Positions 1 to 12,045 of a stretch of DNA of 64,000 nucleotides are shown here, one piece after another. The DNA is from Heloderma charlesbogerti. Taxonomy: Eukaryota > Chordata > Lepidosauria > Squamata > Helodermatidae. Made by a program: the position numbers and the translations under genes. Below the pieces are notes generated by a model, which saw only the letters and a program-made list of their open reading frames with translations, did not search any database and was not told where the DNA came from. The stretch lies in contig JANEZZ010001908.1 of NCBI GenBank assembly GCA_026122225.1, positions 372,001 through 436,000 of the forward strand, given 5' to 3'. Positions within the stretch are counted from its first letter, which is position 1. Every line of letters begins with the position of its first letter.

Positions 1-130
1 TTTGCAGACACGGATAAACGTGAGGGAGCAGGAGACAAGAAAGTGGTGGAGACCAAGTGTTCCTGAAAGGATATTTCAAGTACAGAAATTAAAGGGGGGA
101 AAAAACACACTGCAGGTGTCACTCTGAACC

Positions 131-560
131 GAGGAGCATATAAGAACATTGCTAGATCAGACTATCTAGTTCAGCATTCTGCTGCCAACAATTGCAAGCC
201 AGATGCCTCTGGAAAGCCCAGAAGAAGGACACAACAGCAACAATCTTCCTATATTGTTTGGCTGCAGTACCTGATATTCAGAAGTACACTGCCTCTGAAC
301 ACAGAGGTTCTGTCATAGCTAATAGCCACTGAGAGGTCTACCTTCCCTTCATTTGTTTAAACTCTTTTAAAAACACCACCAAAGCTAGTGGCCACAACCA
401 CATTTACAGCAGTGAATTCCATGTGTTCATTATGTGTTGTGAGAAGGATTACTTTCTTGATCTGTCCTGAATCTACTGCCATTCAATTTTATTGGGTGGT
501 TCTGAGGTCTATATTATGGGTGAGGGCAAGAAAAAAAATCTCCATCCACACCATGTATAC
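131..560 (-). mobile_element. CR1-group LINE 3' fragment
   Basis: Shares its order of phrases with the copies at 11,590, 18,200 and 36,380 (GGATCAGAC, CATCTAGTTCAGCAT, AAGCCCA, TACTGCCTCTGAA, AAAGCTAGTGGCCA, GTGAATTCCAT, GGGTGAGGGCAAGAAAAA). Moderately diverged. Confidence 0.7.
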
Positions 561-561
561 A

Positions 562-700
562 TTTTCAGTTTTCTATTGTTTTATTGTTTTTATGCATTGT
601 TGTTGTTTTTATGGTTTATTGTTTTAGTTTAGATTTGTTGTGCATCGCCTTGGGGGCTTTTTGGCAAAAAGGGTGGTACAGAAATAATAATTATAACCTT
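562..700 (+). mobile_element. LINE 3' tail (L2/L3-like)
   Basis: A T-rich stretch then TTGTGCATCGCCTTGGGGGC and GGTGGTACAGAAATAATAA, the usual squamate LINE tail layout ending in an AAT-rich run. Confidence 0.55.
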
Positions 701-934
701 AATCATGTCTCATCATTCCATCCCCCCCACCATCTTCTTTCCAAACTAAAAGGCCCTCAAACATTTTAGCCTTTTCTTGTGGAGAGGGTGCTCCAAACCC
801 AAGATCATGTTGGTTTCCCTTTTCTATCATTTTTCTAGTTTTTTTGCTTCCTGGACACCTGGACGGCCTAAGTAGAGAGCTTGTTTTCACCTCTGTTCCC
901 CTTATACCTGCCCAATGTGCCTTGCCTGTGTTCA

Positions 935-1008
935 CAGAATCATAGAGCTGGGAAGGCCATCAAACATCATTTAGCCCAACCCCTGCCATTGCAGGATGGT
1001 GGTGGTCT
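935..1008 (-). mobile_element. CR1 3'-end scrap
   Basis: TTCACAGAATCATAGAGCTG, GGAAGG and CCCAACCCCTGCCATTGCAGG are the reverse complement of the chicken-type CR1 3' end. Confidence 0.7.
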
Positions 1009-1734
1009 CATGGGAGAGGAAGCCCATTATGCCATTATGAAGATGAACTGCTTCAACTTAGTTTTTCCAGCACCTCCACCCAGCTGCAATACTGGGTCTC
1101 TTACAATCTGCTCACCTCTCCTCCAGTCAGGAGTGGCCAATCAGAAACTGGGGTATGGAAAGCCCTACAGGCTTCCAAGTGACACATCACGTCCGCTGCC
1201 CAGTGATAGATGGAAGATGCTCAGAGGTTCCCTGAGGCCAAGAACATTCTGGTCACACAAGGAATGAAGTGAAAGATGGAGGCAGTTTCCATCGCACAGC
1301 ACTGTGCCAGATTTTACTCATGTTCTTGAGCAACTTCCATCACTCAGCTCTATGGAACATACATAGGATAAGTTCCTGCTAAATTGTGCCCACACTGGGT
1401 GGTGGTGGGTTGGGGGGGGGGGCTGTTCTGTTTTGTTTTGAAGAAGTAGACAGATGAAATTTTCAGGATACCAAGAAAAAACTTTTGTTGAGCTCATCAA
1501 TTCATGGAACAAGTCATATCCTGCAGCTTGAGAAACGTGGTCCTCTCTCCAGACATATATGCTTTGACCAGCAGAGGGCACTCCTCTGACTTCAGCTGTA
1601 CCATCCTAGTTGCAACACCATCTTTTTAAAATTTCAGCCTAAGGTTGAAGTGTGGACACTAAACTCAATTTCTAGAAACTTTCATCATCATCATGTCAAT
1701 CACTCACCTTAATAAAGATGAAGTTTATTTTATC

Positions 1735-2150
1735 ATTTATTTATTTACAATATTTGTATACCGCTCCACATACAAAGATCTCAGAGCAGTGAATAGTGGA
1801 CAGGATAAAAAAATAAAAACACCATGTTAAAATAATTAATATTTTTAAAAGAACAGAGTTCTGACAAACCAAGTTTTGAAAAACTGTGATAGGTCACTCA
1901 AGGAAGGCCTCCCGAAATAACGGTGTCTTCGGGAGGCCCTGGAAGCAACATAATGTTGATGCCTGCCTGACCTCCAAAGGCAGAGAATTCCACAGAAAGG
2001 GGGCCACCACACGGAAGGCTCGTCTCTGGGTGGGCTCCAGTCAGGCCATGGGTCCATATGGAACCACTAGGAACATGCCCTCTGATGACTTCAGTGACCA
2101 GGCAGGTTGGTAAGGGAGAAGGCATTCTCTCAGGTATCCTGATCCCAAAG
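1735..2150 (-). mobile_element. L2-like LINE 3' fragment
   Basis: Begins with a TTTATTTATTTA tail and TATACCGCTCC, followed by about 350 bp of LINE 3' region (CCAAAGGCAGAGAATTCCACA, GGGGGCCACCAC). Confidence 0.6.
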
Positions 2151-2964
2151 GAAGATTGCTATCTGAAGCACGCAACACACACGCGCACTTCTGAAGGCTC
2201 TACCTCTCCACCAGCTTTGTGTTGTATTCATTAACAGTGAAACAGCCTACCCTTCAAGAGGGGCTGTGTTCTTGCGGATAAAATTATACCAGGAAAAGGC
2301 AATTATCCTATAACACTTATCAACAGTTCAAGATAAACCTCACCAGCTGCAGTGCATAATATGACAGGCTTTGCTCTAGCAATCATACAAATACATGTGC
2401 ATTAGAACCCAGATGCAGCTGCTCCCTGCTTGGAGTTTTAACTTCTGGAGACCTGGGGGAAATGACAAACCTGAAGAATGACAAACTAGTTGTAACACAG
2501 CATCATTTAAAAAAACAAACAAACAAACAAACAGGGACAGGTACCAGAAAATCAGAACTGACCCACTAAATAGCAGCTATTGGAGCATATGATCAATGAA
2601 AGCAAGCCACACCATTAACTATGCAATGCAAGCACAGAGCAAGCGTTGTCAGAGCAACAGTCCTCCAGACCTGTTTGAGTGCTCAGTCCACTCACCCAAG
2701 CAAAGAACACACTAGAAGGGCATGCACTGATGCAGAACTCCTAATAGACAAACATGACAATTCCATTGGGGCACATGATGCTACAGAGCTTGACCAAAGA
2801 TCAAAAGGGGGGCAGGGGAGCTTTGCAAATAATTTGCCAGCTGAGACACCAGTTTGATATATTACTGGACATGGTAAGTTATACCATTTATATATATTAT
2901 CTGCACTATGATAGCATTCAAAAAAATCAGGCTTCAATAACCTTGTTGGTCTATAACTGATAGT

Positions 2965-3260
2965 TCTCTGATTTTAAATGTTTTAATTGAGGGTGTTTTA
3001 AATGGTTTTAACTGAGATGTTTTGTAGCTTGCTTTCAAATGTTTTAACTGTGATTGCTTTGTATTTTAACTCTTACGTTGTAAACCGCTTCAAGGTGTCT
3101 TTTGAATACGGTTAAGGGCAAAATCCTATACAGGTTTAGAAAGAAAAACATGGCTGACTGGGGAATGCTGGGAGTGTAGGACTTTTTCCTGTCCAAACCT
3201 GTATAGGGTTGTGCCTTAAGGGGTCTATACATTGATTTACTAATAATAAATTCCCTTCCT
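2965..3260 (+). mobile_element. LINE 3' tail split by a TTAA-flanked MITE
   Basis: The tail TTGTAAACCGCTTCAAGGTG stops at 3,111 and resumes at 3,220 (GGGTCTATAC...ACTAATAATAAAT) after a 100-bp insertion. Confidence 0.65.
3116..3215. mobile_element. TTAA-flanked MITE, 100 bp
   Basis: Terminal inverted repeats GGGCAAAATCCTATACAGGT and its partner ACCTGTATAGGGTTGTGCC are bounded by TTAA at 3,112-3,115 and 3,216-3,219. TTAA target sites are typical of piggyBac; class membership is inferred. Confidence 0.8.
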
Positions 3261-4449
3261 ACACTCGCTATGGCACCACCCCAAGCAGTGGCCAGCCTTC
3301 CTCCCAGCTTTGAAAACAGAGAGGTGGGAATTGCCCGCGCAGTTATCCCTGCCCCCTCCCCAGCTGCAGATCCATCTCTCTCCTTCTTCACCACCCTTAA
3401 TGGTGCCCAAAGTCCTCTGCCTGAGTGGCCATCTCACCTTGCCTCTGATTATACATCAGACTGGGTCCCTGCCTCCAACACAGGCTGCCTCCAGTTCAAC
3501 TATCTATTGTGTGACAGGAAGAACAGATTTTCTAAAACTTTCTGTACAGGGCACCCCTGTAGAGAAGGGAATGTCCAACCTGGCATGACCCTGCTGATGA
3601 ATGCCACGTGTGACAGTAATTTCACAAGCATGGCAATAAAATGTACAATGGGTCATTGCACTCAAAACTGTCAGCACTAAGCGGCACCTGTCAGTGTGGT
3701 TGCACCAGGGCAGGCATTACTTCCTCCATGTGTAGTGCTTTTAGAGCATCTGAACAGAACTGAGTCATACAGCGTAAAGGCCCCTGGTTCTCACCTCAGC
3801 CACAAGCCCACTAGCTCAGTGGCCTTAAGCAAGCTGCTGTTCTCTCAGCTTGTTGTAGAGTAAGGGATGACACTTTTAACCCTACTTCTGAGATGCCCAG
3901 ATCATAAGAGGAAATGGGAGGAGATTACAATAGGAAGTGTGAGCAGGTTTTCAGAAAGTCAAACGACTGCAGGTTCCCGGAATGCGCACAGCCCTGCCTA
4001 TATAGGATTTTTTCCCAGGCAGACACAGGCCTTGCTTTGTATCCAATTACACAAGCTTTGTTCACAATCCCCCTTGCAAAAAGGGCATAGAGGTCAGAGT
4101 TAAATCGATGCCTTGACGGATGAGCGACACTATTGGCTTATTTTCAACTGTTTTATCAAATGGACATGACGAGGGCAGGGTTTCCGCCCTGATTGACTTT
4201 AAAGTCCGATAGAGTACTGCATGGGGAAAGCAGAATTTCAGCAAGGAGAAGAGAGATACAAAGCAAACAGGGGGGCTGTTATCATGGCAACAGCTATGAG
4301 ATGCCTCCCAAGAGTCCCAAGTCAAATGACTGAAGCGCCATCCCAACGGGATTTTACTTGGAGACTGGGCCACAGAGTATGTTTCCCAAGCTTTCCCTGA
4401 TTTTAACAGCCTGCCAGGGAGCACCGCCCTCTATGGCACTGTTTCCCCC

Positions 4450-4825
4450 CCCCTATGATTTGAAACCATGGTTTGAAGCAGCTCTGGAAAACCATGGTTT
4501 GGAGTTTAATGCTAACCAACATTTGCCCAATGTGGATGACATGGCAAACTATGATTAGAGGAAACCTGGAAAAGGAGTGGGGAATCACCTCCTGAGAGGG
4601 GAGGAGTAAGTGTGCAAATTTGCAGCACATTCACAATCCTTCAAACCATCGTAGAATTTTATTATTGTAGAATTTTATTGTTTTAAACTGTTTTTATTGT
4701 ATGTTGTACATCGCCCAGAGTGGCTGGGTGACCAGCCAGATGGGCGATTAATAAATTTAATAATTAATTAATTAATTAATTAATTAAATCGTTCCTTCTA
4801 ACCATGGTTTGGCGGATCATCTAAC
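4450..4825. mobile_element. Old AACCATGGTTT-palindrome element, interrupted by a LINE tail
   Basis: Copies of AAACCATGGTTTG at 4,464-4,478, 4,488-4,502 and near 4,801-4,812 resemble the element at 5,017-5,474. A LINE tail (4,650-4,790) splits it. Confidence 0.5.
4650..4790 (+). mobile_element. LINE 3' tail ending in an ATTA repeat
   Basis: TTGTACATCGCCCAGAGTGG, then CCAGCCAGATGGGCGATTAA and a TAATTAATTAAT run. Confidence 0.7.
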
Positions 4826-4960
4826 CAGGAGTGGGCAACTTGTGGCCCTCCAGATGTTTCGGCCTACAACTCCCATGTTCCCTCACCACTGTCTATGGTA
4901 GCTAGGGCTTATGGGAGTTTAAGCCAAAACATTTGGAGGGCCACAGCTTGCCCACCCCTG
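4826..4960. mobile_element. hAT-type MITE (CAGGAGTGGGCAAC ends)
   Basis: 135 bp with inverted ends CAGGAGTGGGCAACTTGTGG and CCACAGCTTGCCCACCCCTG, and the core TACAACTCCCAT. The same family at 40,649 and 58,860 has 8-bp target duplications. Confidence 0.8.
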
Positions 4961-5016
4961 CCAGTGACTTATAGCACTGAAATTAATAACTCAAAATAAA
5001 GCCAATATTACAATAG

Positions 5017-5474
5017 CCTGGTTTGCACATAACACCAACGCATCATTTATTTAAACCATGGTTTGTTGCCCTACCCAGGACTTGTCTAGCAGACCATCAA
5101 ACAAACTATGGTTTGTTTTCTCAGTCCCTGGGTTCTTTGTTTCCCTCCTCCTTTGCCTGCTCCCTCCCTGTATCCCAAATGCCTTTGTGGCACTGTGGTA
5201 CTGGCATGTAAAGAGGCAGGGGGGGTTACCACTCTTTCCCATTGCTTCTGTGGCCTGGTGAACCAACCATGAACAACCCACAATTCTGGGTTTGCATGTA
5301 ACGATGACCCATGATTTAAAGAACCCAACGGCAAACCATGGGTTCTCTCCATGGGTTGTTCATGGTTAACAACTCATAGTTTACCCATAGTTCTGGGCTC
5401 ACACGCAACAAAAACCCATAATTCAACAAACCATGGTTAATTAAACCATGGTTTGTTGTTATGTGCGAATCAGG
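5017..5474. mobile_element. Palindromic non-autonomous transposon with AACCATGG motifs
   Basis: 458 bp with inverted ends CCTGGTTTGCACATAACA and TGTTATGTGCGAATCAGG. Inside are many AAACCATGGTTTG, AACCCA and CATGGTT palindromes. CAATA occurs just outside each end (5,011-5,015 and 5,476-5,480), a possible short target duplication. No ORF. Confidence 0.8.
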
Positions 5475-6782
5475 TCAATACCGCTGGTATGATAAGGAAG
5501 AACCTCTATGACTAGTCCTTCATTGTTACTAGTAGTATATCACCAGTAGTAATCATACTATTATACCAGAAGTGAAATTATAGCTCCTTTAACTTTTCTT
5601 CTAGATGGGTACACATGGCCAATAAAGGAAAAAAAAAATATTTAGTACCAGGACTATTTGTAAGCTGTCTTGGGAGAGTTTTTCCCCCTGAAAGGTGGAG
5701 TATAAATGCATTAAATAAGAAATACATAAATATTTTCTTATCACTGGTTTTTACTTATGTATATAAGGACTCAAGATATTTTCATTCACATATTAGTGGG
5801 ATGTGATGAACCCAGATTTGGATCGTTGTCAAATCTCCACATATTGAATGACTGGGGCCAGCCACTGCCTCTTAGCACTGATCTACCTTGAGTGGTTGTT
5901 GTGAGAATAAAAATGGGATATAAACCCCATGCATGTCACCTTGAGCTCCTTGGAAGAACAGTGGGATACAAATGAAAGGAAGAAAATGGGAGGGCCTTGT
6001 TCAGCGAAGAAGCTCTCAGTTTGAAGCCAAACGTCATATTCCTGGCTAACTTACTTGCTGAATTAATGCAGACACCCCTGCCCCCCAAGACAAGTCTTGA
6101 AGTGACAAGGAAGAGTGAGGTAGGAGGATTACCTAGAAGTCCCAAGATACTTAAGTTATCAAGACCACATTGTTTAATCTTCCAGCTCAAGGCTATTTGG
6201 AAGATTATAAAGTCTGTGGTATCAGATAAAACAAAGCATCAACGCAATTGCATTTGTTCACAGCCTTGTCTTTATCTCAAGGCAAACGTGCATGAGTTTG
6301 GTTAGCAGGCCTTAGAACTACATGGGTATCAGTCACATGATCAGCCATTAGCCCACGATGCCGTGATGGCGACTATCATAAATGGCTTAAAAAAGGAAAG
6401 AAAAAAGAAGTAGGATAGGTTTATCACTCCCTATTAACCAGGGTAGCCAGATGTGCAGCCTCTCTTTTCTGAGCAAATACACCTTTAACTACCAAATGTA
6501 GACCTTTGCTGGAGATGCAGCCAGTATGCCCTACTTATGAACAGCCTTGAAGCATCCATCTGGCTACTGTGGGTAGGCTGAGTGCTGGTCTGGCCTAGCA
6601 AGGCAACTTCTATATCCTCCATTTATTTGTATCTCCAGATACACTTTATAAATGGCTATTCAAGAGGCAATCTTATATTTACCCAGCCAGTTGTTTTGCT
6701 CACCTGCCAACCTCACAAGTAGCTGTTTCAAAATCATGCAAAACAAACTAGGATGGTAGAAAGGCAACTCTGCTTGTCTGGT

Positions 6783-7250
6783 AGGGTGGCCACCTACATT
6801 ATCACCAAAAGATACGACAAAGAGGACACAAGTTTGTATAAGGTTTGCATATGCTAACTTACATGTATAGATGCAAGTTTAGACATCAATGCTGTAATTT
6901 AAATAGAAACCCACCTCACCATAGTGGAGAAGGCGGTGACCAGCTGACCATGTGCCTGCAGTCCAGGAGGTAATTGTTGATCGTCAAATTCAACTTTTCT
7001 CCTCTCCCTTCTTATGGTTCTTTATCTTTAAACTAGAAGTGAACCGGGCAGCCAGTGGAGGCTGGTGGCTCCAGTGTCAGTGTGGTGGTGAATCCGCTCC
7101 AGGTTTCAGTCAGAACTCTAAAGGGGCTAGCCAAGGTGGTTCTGACTAAAGCCCGGAGTGGATTCACCACCCCATGGACATCGGAGCCACCAGCCTCCAC
7201 TGTGGACAGTCCTGTCTTCTGTAAAGTAGAAAACATGGCCACTGTATTGT
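6783..7250. repeat. Interspersed repeat of unknown class, copy A
   Basis: Shares GTGACCAGCTGACC, CTGCAGTCCAGGAGGTAA, TTCTTTATCTTTAAACTAGA and GACAGTCCTGTCTTCTGTAA with 39,900-40,225 and, reversed, 63,010-63,850. It is interrupted by the MITE at 7,053-7,202. Confidence 0.65.
7053..7202. mobile_element. hAT-type MITE (CAGTGGAGGCTGG ends), 150 bp
   Basis: Inverted ends CAGTGGAGGCTGGTGGCTCC and GGAGCCACCAGCCTCCACTG are perfect over 20 bp. The flanking 8-mers CGGGCAGC and TGGACAGT differ by three transitions, consistent with a decayed target duplication. Confidence 0.88.
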
Positions 7251-7408
7251 AGGATATGGAGTCTATTCTATCATCACGTTTCCCTGCATTTGAAGATCAG
7301 GCTAAGCATGCCTGTCTTGCCTGAGGCTACATAATGAGTGGGCCTGGATGGAGACTTGAACTTAGGACTTCCTGGTTCACAGCTCCATCTCTTAAGAACT
7401 ACATACAC

Positions 7409-7543
7409 CAACCTTCCCCAACCTGGTGCTGTGCAGATGCTTTGAACTTCATCTCCCATCAGCTCCAGCCAGCGTGACCACTGGTCAAGAATGCTGGGAG
7501 TTGCAGCCCAAAACATCCGGAGGCACCAGGTTGGGGAAGGCTG
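7409..7543. mobile_element. hAT-type MITE (CAACCTTCCCCAACCTGG ends), 135 bp
   Basis: Inverted ends CAACCTTCCCCAACCTGGTG and CACCAGGTTGGGGAAGGCTG; flanks ACATACAC and ACATACAT match at 7 of 8. Confidence 0.88.
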
Positions 7544-8950
7544 ACATACATTATCAGAATCAGATGTGGCTCATCAAGGAAGCATATCTACTGACAAAAG
7601 CAGAACAAGCCTCCGCGTGTCTATTCAGAAGGAGAACTGAATCACTCAAACAGCATTCCAAATATAAAGAATTTGCATGTCCATTCAAAAGTAAGGATGA
7701 GCAGCATATCTACTAACAAGTAAGCAGGGCACACCTCTGCATGTCTACTCAGAAGTAAACAGGGGACGAGTCTGCATGACTACTCAGAAGGAAGCTCGAC
7801 TGAATGACTTTTTCAACGTTGTTTTAATATACATACATGAATTTGTATATATTCATAGCAATGAATACATATGAAATGCATATATATATGATTGGAAGAC
7901 TTTTTCAGTACTAAGCAGAGGAAAGCACTACTCTCTGATCAGCTGCTGATTGGAGATAAGAGCTTTTCTGGACAGAGGGGGCAAGGCCGGGGGGGCGGGG
8001 AGCAGATAAGGAACACCCATCCTTGGGTTAAATAAATGCTTCAGTTCCTGCAATGTATGAAAAGGCAAGCTTTGTGTTCCACAGTGCCATCGTGTTTATT
8101 GGCAAGCATTTACATGCATGTGCGCTGGAGTCCAGAGGCATCTGCACACACTCAGAGATTTCACTTTTAAATATTTGGAGAAAGGATCTAAGCCCTGAAG
8201 AATGACAATGCTAGCAAATGATGCTAACAAATTTAAAAGGCAAGACGACAGGCAGTGATTTACCAGGGACATGGCTGAGAAAACGGTGATTGTCCCTGGT
8301 AAATAGGAACAGTCAGCATATACAGAAGCCCACCGCAAGTTGCCAAGAATATATGTTGTGCAGGCCTGAACAACATATATTGTGCAGGCTGTGCATAACA
8401 TGTGACCCATGTCAAATAGAGTCTTTACGTAACATGTGACCCAGCAAGCCAACCACAGCTTCCAACGTTTGCTGCTTGCCTGAGACTGCAAAAATGGGGG
8501 AGCTCTCAAGCAGAACACCTGGCTACTAGGGAGGTTAAGTGCAGTAGCATGGATCACAACTTGTGCAGGACTCCTCTATTATCTGCTGCAGTTGTCTATT
8601 GCTTCCAGCGAACAAGTACAGGTGCCCATCATGGTTGATCAGGGAGGCACAAGAAGGATGCAGTTAACACTACCTCAGAGACTACCTGCTCCCTAGGTCC
8701 CATTGCAGGCTAGGTCCCATTAAGCTGCCCTACAGGCTGTGCTCTCTGATCTTATAAACAGGGGATGTAGAAAGGTATACTTGGCAGGTGCTTCTTATGC
8801 ATGGAACACGCTTTCCCCGGGGCCGGCTTCAAGCAACCTTTTGAAAGCTCTGCAACTGCTTGTCTTGTTTGGACTTGCACTTTTGGTGACCTGCATTAAG
8901 CCGGCATGGGAACTTTCAGCATGACATTTTTTCATTTTTAGAATGGATTT

Positions 8951-10225
8951 TCATGTTTATTTATTCATTCAATTTATATCCTGCTTTTCTGCCAAAAATG
9001 GCACTCAAGATGGCTAACAAAATCCAGATTAAAAACAAAACCTTACATGCCCAAGGCCAGCCTGAATAAAAATGGCTTTCCCTGCCAACAGAAGGACAAC
9101 AGAGAGGGGGCTAACCTAGCTTCCCTCGGCAGGGATCACCCACTGAAAAAGCCCCCTCTCACGTCCCCACAAAACGTGCCTCTGATGTGGTGGTACCAAG
9201 ACAAGGGCCTCCTCCAAAGGTCTTAAAACCTGGGCAGGCTCGTATGGGAGAAGGCAGTCTTTCAGGTAGCCTGGTCCTAAACCGTATCAGGCTTCATAGG
9301 TCACAACCAGCACTTCGAATTCTGCCTGGAAACAGACTGGTAGCCAATGAAGCTGTTGGAACAAGGGAGTCACATGATCCCTGGAACTGGCCCTGATCAA
9401 TGATCTGGCCACAGCATTCTGGACCAGCTGAAGTGTCCAAACATTTTTCAAAGGCAACCCCATGTGGAATGTCTTACAGTCATCCAAATAGGTTGTAACT
9501 AAGGCAAGTGTGACCATGATCAGATCAGACATCTTTAAGAACAGGTACAGTTAGTGCACTAGCTTCAGCTGTGCAGACACACTTCCGGCCACCACCGAAA
9601 CCTGGACACCCAGGTTCGGGACTGAATTCAGGAGTACATCCAAACTACAAGTCTGAATCTTCAGAGGAATGTAACTGCATCCAGAAAGGTTGAATCCCTA
9701 TTCCGTGATCTGCCTTTCAACTAACCAGGAGCAACTAACCTGTCTTTTCTGGATTAACCTTCAATTTATTCACCCTCATCCAGTCCATTACCAACATCAG
9801 ACACTGACTGAGAACCAGAACAGCTTCCTTAGATTTAAATGGAAAGGACAGATCAAGTTGGGTGTCATCAGCATACTGGTGGCACCGAATCCCAAAACTC
9901 CAGATAACCTGTCCCAGCAGTTTCATGTACATGTTAGATAGCATGGGGGACGAGACAGAACCCTGAGGGATACCATAGGCCAGTGTCGAACAGGAATCCC
10001 CCAATACCACCTTCTGAAATCATCTCTCCAAGAAGGACCAGAGCCACCACAGAAAAGTGCCTCCTAGTTTTGTCTCAGACAGATGCCTCAGAAAGATACC
10101 ATGGTCAATGGTATGGAAAGCCACCAAGAGGTCTAGCAGAACAAACAGGGGCACACTCCCCCTGTCCAGGTCCTGGTGTAGTTCATCCACCAAGGTGACC
10201 AAAGCAGTCTCTGTCTCATAACCAG
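8951..10225 (-). mobile_element. L3/CR1-group LINE, 3' part with decayed RT
   Basis: The minus strand carries RT motif A (LLDLLVAFHTIDHGIFL, near 10,100-10,150), motif B GIPQGSVSSPMLSNMYM (near 9,930-9,975), motif C YADDTQL (near 9,870), a C-terminal HMGLPLKNV...LQLVQNA region (9,290-9,530) and a 3' tail ending TGAATAAATAAA at about 8,955. Frames are broken between these blocks and the first part of the element is missing. Confidence 0.85.
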
Positions 10226-11305
10226 GGGTTGCACTCTCCCTGAAAGATCAGGTGTGTAGCTTGGGAGTGCTCCTGGATCCATCACTGCACTTGAGGCCCA
10301 GATGGCCAGGAGCACCTTTTATCAGCTTAGGTTAATATACCAGTTGTGACCCTATCTGGACAGAGATAGCCTGGCAACAGTTATTCATGCTCTTGTAACC
10401 TCCCGGTTGGATTGCTGCAATGTCTTGTACGTGGGGCTACCTTTGAAGACAGTTCAGAAACTTCAGTTAGTTCAAAACACAGCTGCTGGGTTACTACCTA
10501 AGACTGGCCAATATGCCCATGTGATGCTGTGCTTCATCAGCTGCACTGGCTTCCAGTCTGTTTCCAAGCCCAATTCAAAGTCTTGGTGTTGATTTTTAAA
10601 GCCCTAAATGGCTTGGGACCAGAGTATCTAAAGGACTGTTTCCTTCCATATGTACCTGCTCAGACCCTTAGGTGATCTTCGGAAGTCTTCCTCCAGGTGC
10701 CCCTGCTAAAGGAAGCTAGGCAGGTGGATACAAGAGAAGAGGGCCTTCTCAGTTGTGGCACCCCACATGTGGAATTTCTTCCCCAAAGAGGTTTGCCTGG
10801 CGCTTATGTTATTATATTTTTGGAGCCAAGCAAAGACTTTTCTTTTCTCCCAAGCATTTTAGAGACCTGCTTCTAGATTTTTATGGCTGTTTTACTGATT
10901 CCTGTGCTATCTGTTGTTTTTGTATCATACTGTATTTTATTCTTTTAAATATTTGTATTGTATTTTATACTTTTGTTTGTATGACATTTTAGTTTTTTAG
11001 CTGTTTGTAATCCTCCAAGAGAACATTGGTTATTGGGTGGACTAAATATAATTTGTATGTTATATTTTAATGCCAGTATTTTAGCATTTTAGCTTCCTAG
11101 TCTTTTAGCTTTGGTGTTTTAAGTCTGTATTTTAAACCACTACATTGCTGCTAGGTTTTACTCTGGTTGTACTGTTATATTGTGGTTTTATGCTTTCATA
11201 TTTTATATTGTTTTATGCTGCGCTTTGTGGTTTTAATTTTTTTGAACTGCCCTGAGAGCTTCGGCTATTGGGCAGTATAGAAATGAAATAAATAAATATA
11301 ATAAG
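10226..11305 (+). mobile_element. L3-like LINE, 3' part
   Basis: The plus strand gives a GVLLDPSLHL stretch near 10,268, then YVGLPLKTVQKLQLVQN near 10,430, a 3' UTR, and the tail GAACTGCCCTGAGAGCTTCGG...ATAGAAATGAAATAAATAAA. It abuts the minus-strand element head to head at about 10,225. Confidence 0.85.
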
Positions 11306-11589
11306 TAATAAACAAACAAAATGACAACACTTCTGCACCAAGAAAAGCTGAATTCTACAACCTCTATAGAGGAGGCAAACTCAGCCAACATGCCTATGCT
11401 TGCTCGTACTGCATAGCTTACTCTGCTGCAGTATGTCACAGGGAGGGTCAATGAGCTACAGAAGGCACTAAAGCCCCATCCTCCTCACTCCTGGGATTTC
11501 TGCTCATTCCCGTACACATCCCATCTCCCAAGACTTCCCGAGGTATTTCCCACACATCTTCAAGCCTATGTCTGGAGCCATAAGGACTA

Positions 11590-12045
11590 GCCATTTGAAG
11601 AACCAAACATGGGAAGAGCCTTGTTGGATCAGACCAAAGTCCATCTAGTTCAATGTGCCATTTCCCACAGTGGTCACTGAGAGGCTTCCAGGAAGCCCAG
11701 AAGGAGAACATGAAGGCAGCAACCCTCTCTGTTGCTTGCTACCCCGTATTTGCTAAGCAGAGGTATACTGCCTCTAAATATGGAGATTCCATTTTAGCAG
11801 TGGAGTCTGGGTGGCTGTGATGTCAGTGAGGCAGTGAACCCGTGCCAGGTTTCAGTCAGAACTCTAAAGGAGCGATCCAAGGTGCTCCACTGACATCAGA
11901 GCCACCAGTCTCCACTGCATTTTAGCTATGATGGCTAATCACCTTTGATAGACCCACCCTTTTCCATAGATTTGTCTAATCCCCTTTTAAAGCCATCTAA
12001 ACCATCACCACCTTTTGTAGCAGCAAATTCCAAAGCAAGCAAGCA
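11590..12045 (-). mobile_element. CR1-group LINE 3' fragment split by a hAT MITE
   Basis: Phrases TTGGATCAGACCAAAGTCCA, CATCTAGTTCAATG, TACTGCCTCTAAATATGGAG and CCCCTTTTAAAGCCATCTAA match the family at 131, 18,200 and 36,380. Confidence 0.8.
11798..11917. mobile_element. hAT-type MITE (CAGTGGAG ends), 120 bp
   Basis: Begins CAGTGGAGTCTGG and ends CCAGTCTCCACTG, with a perfect 8-bp duplication CATTTTAG at 11,790-11,797 and 11,918-11,925. It cleanly splits the CR1 fragment. Confidence 0.93.
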
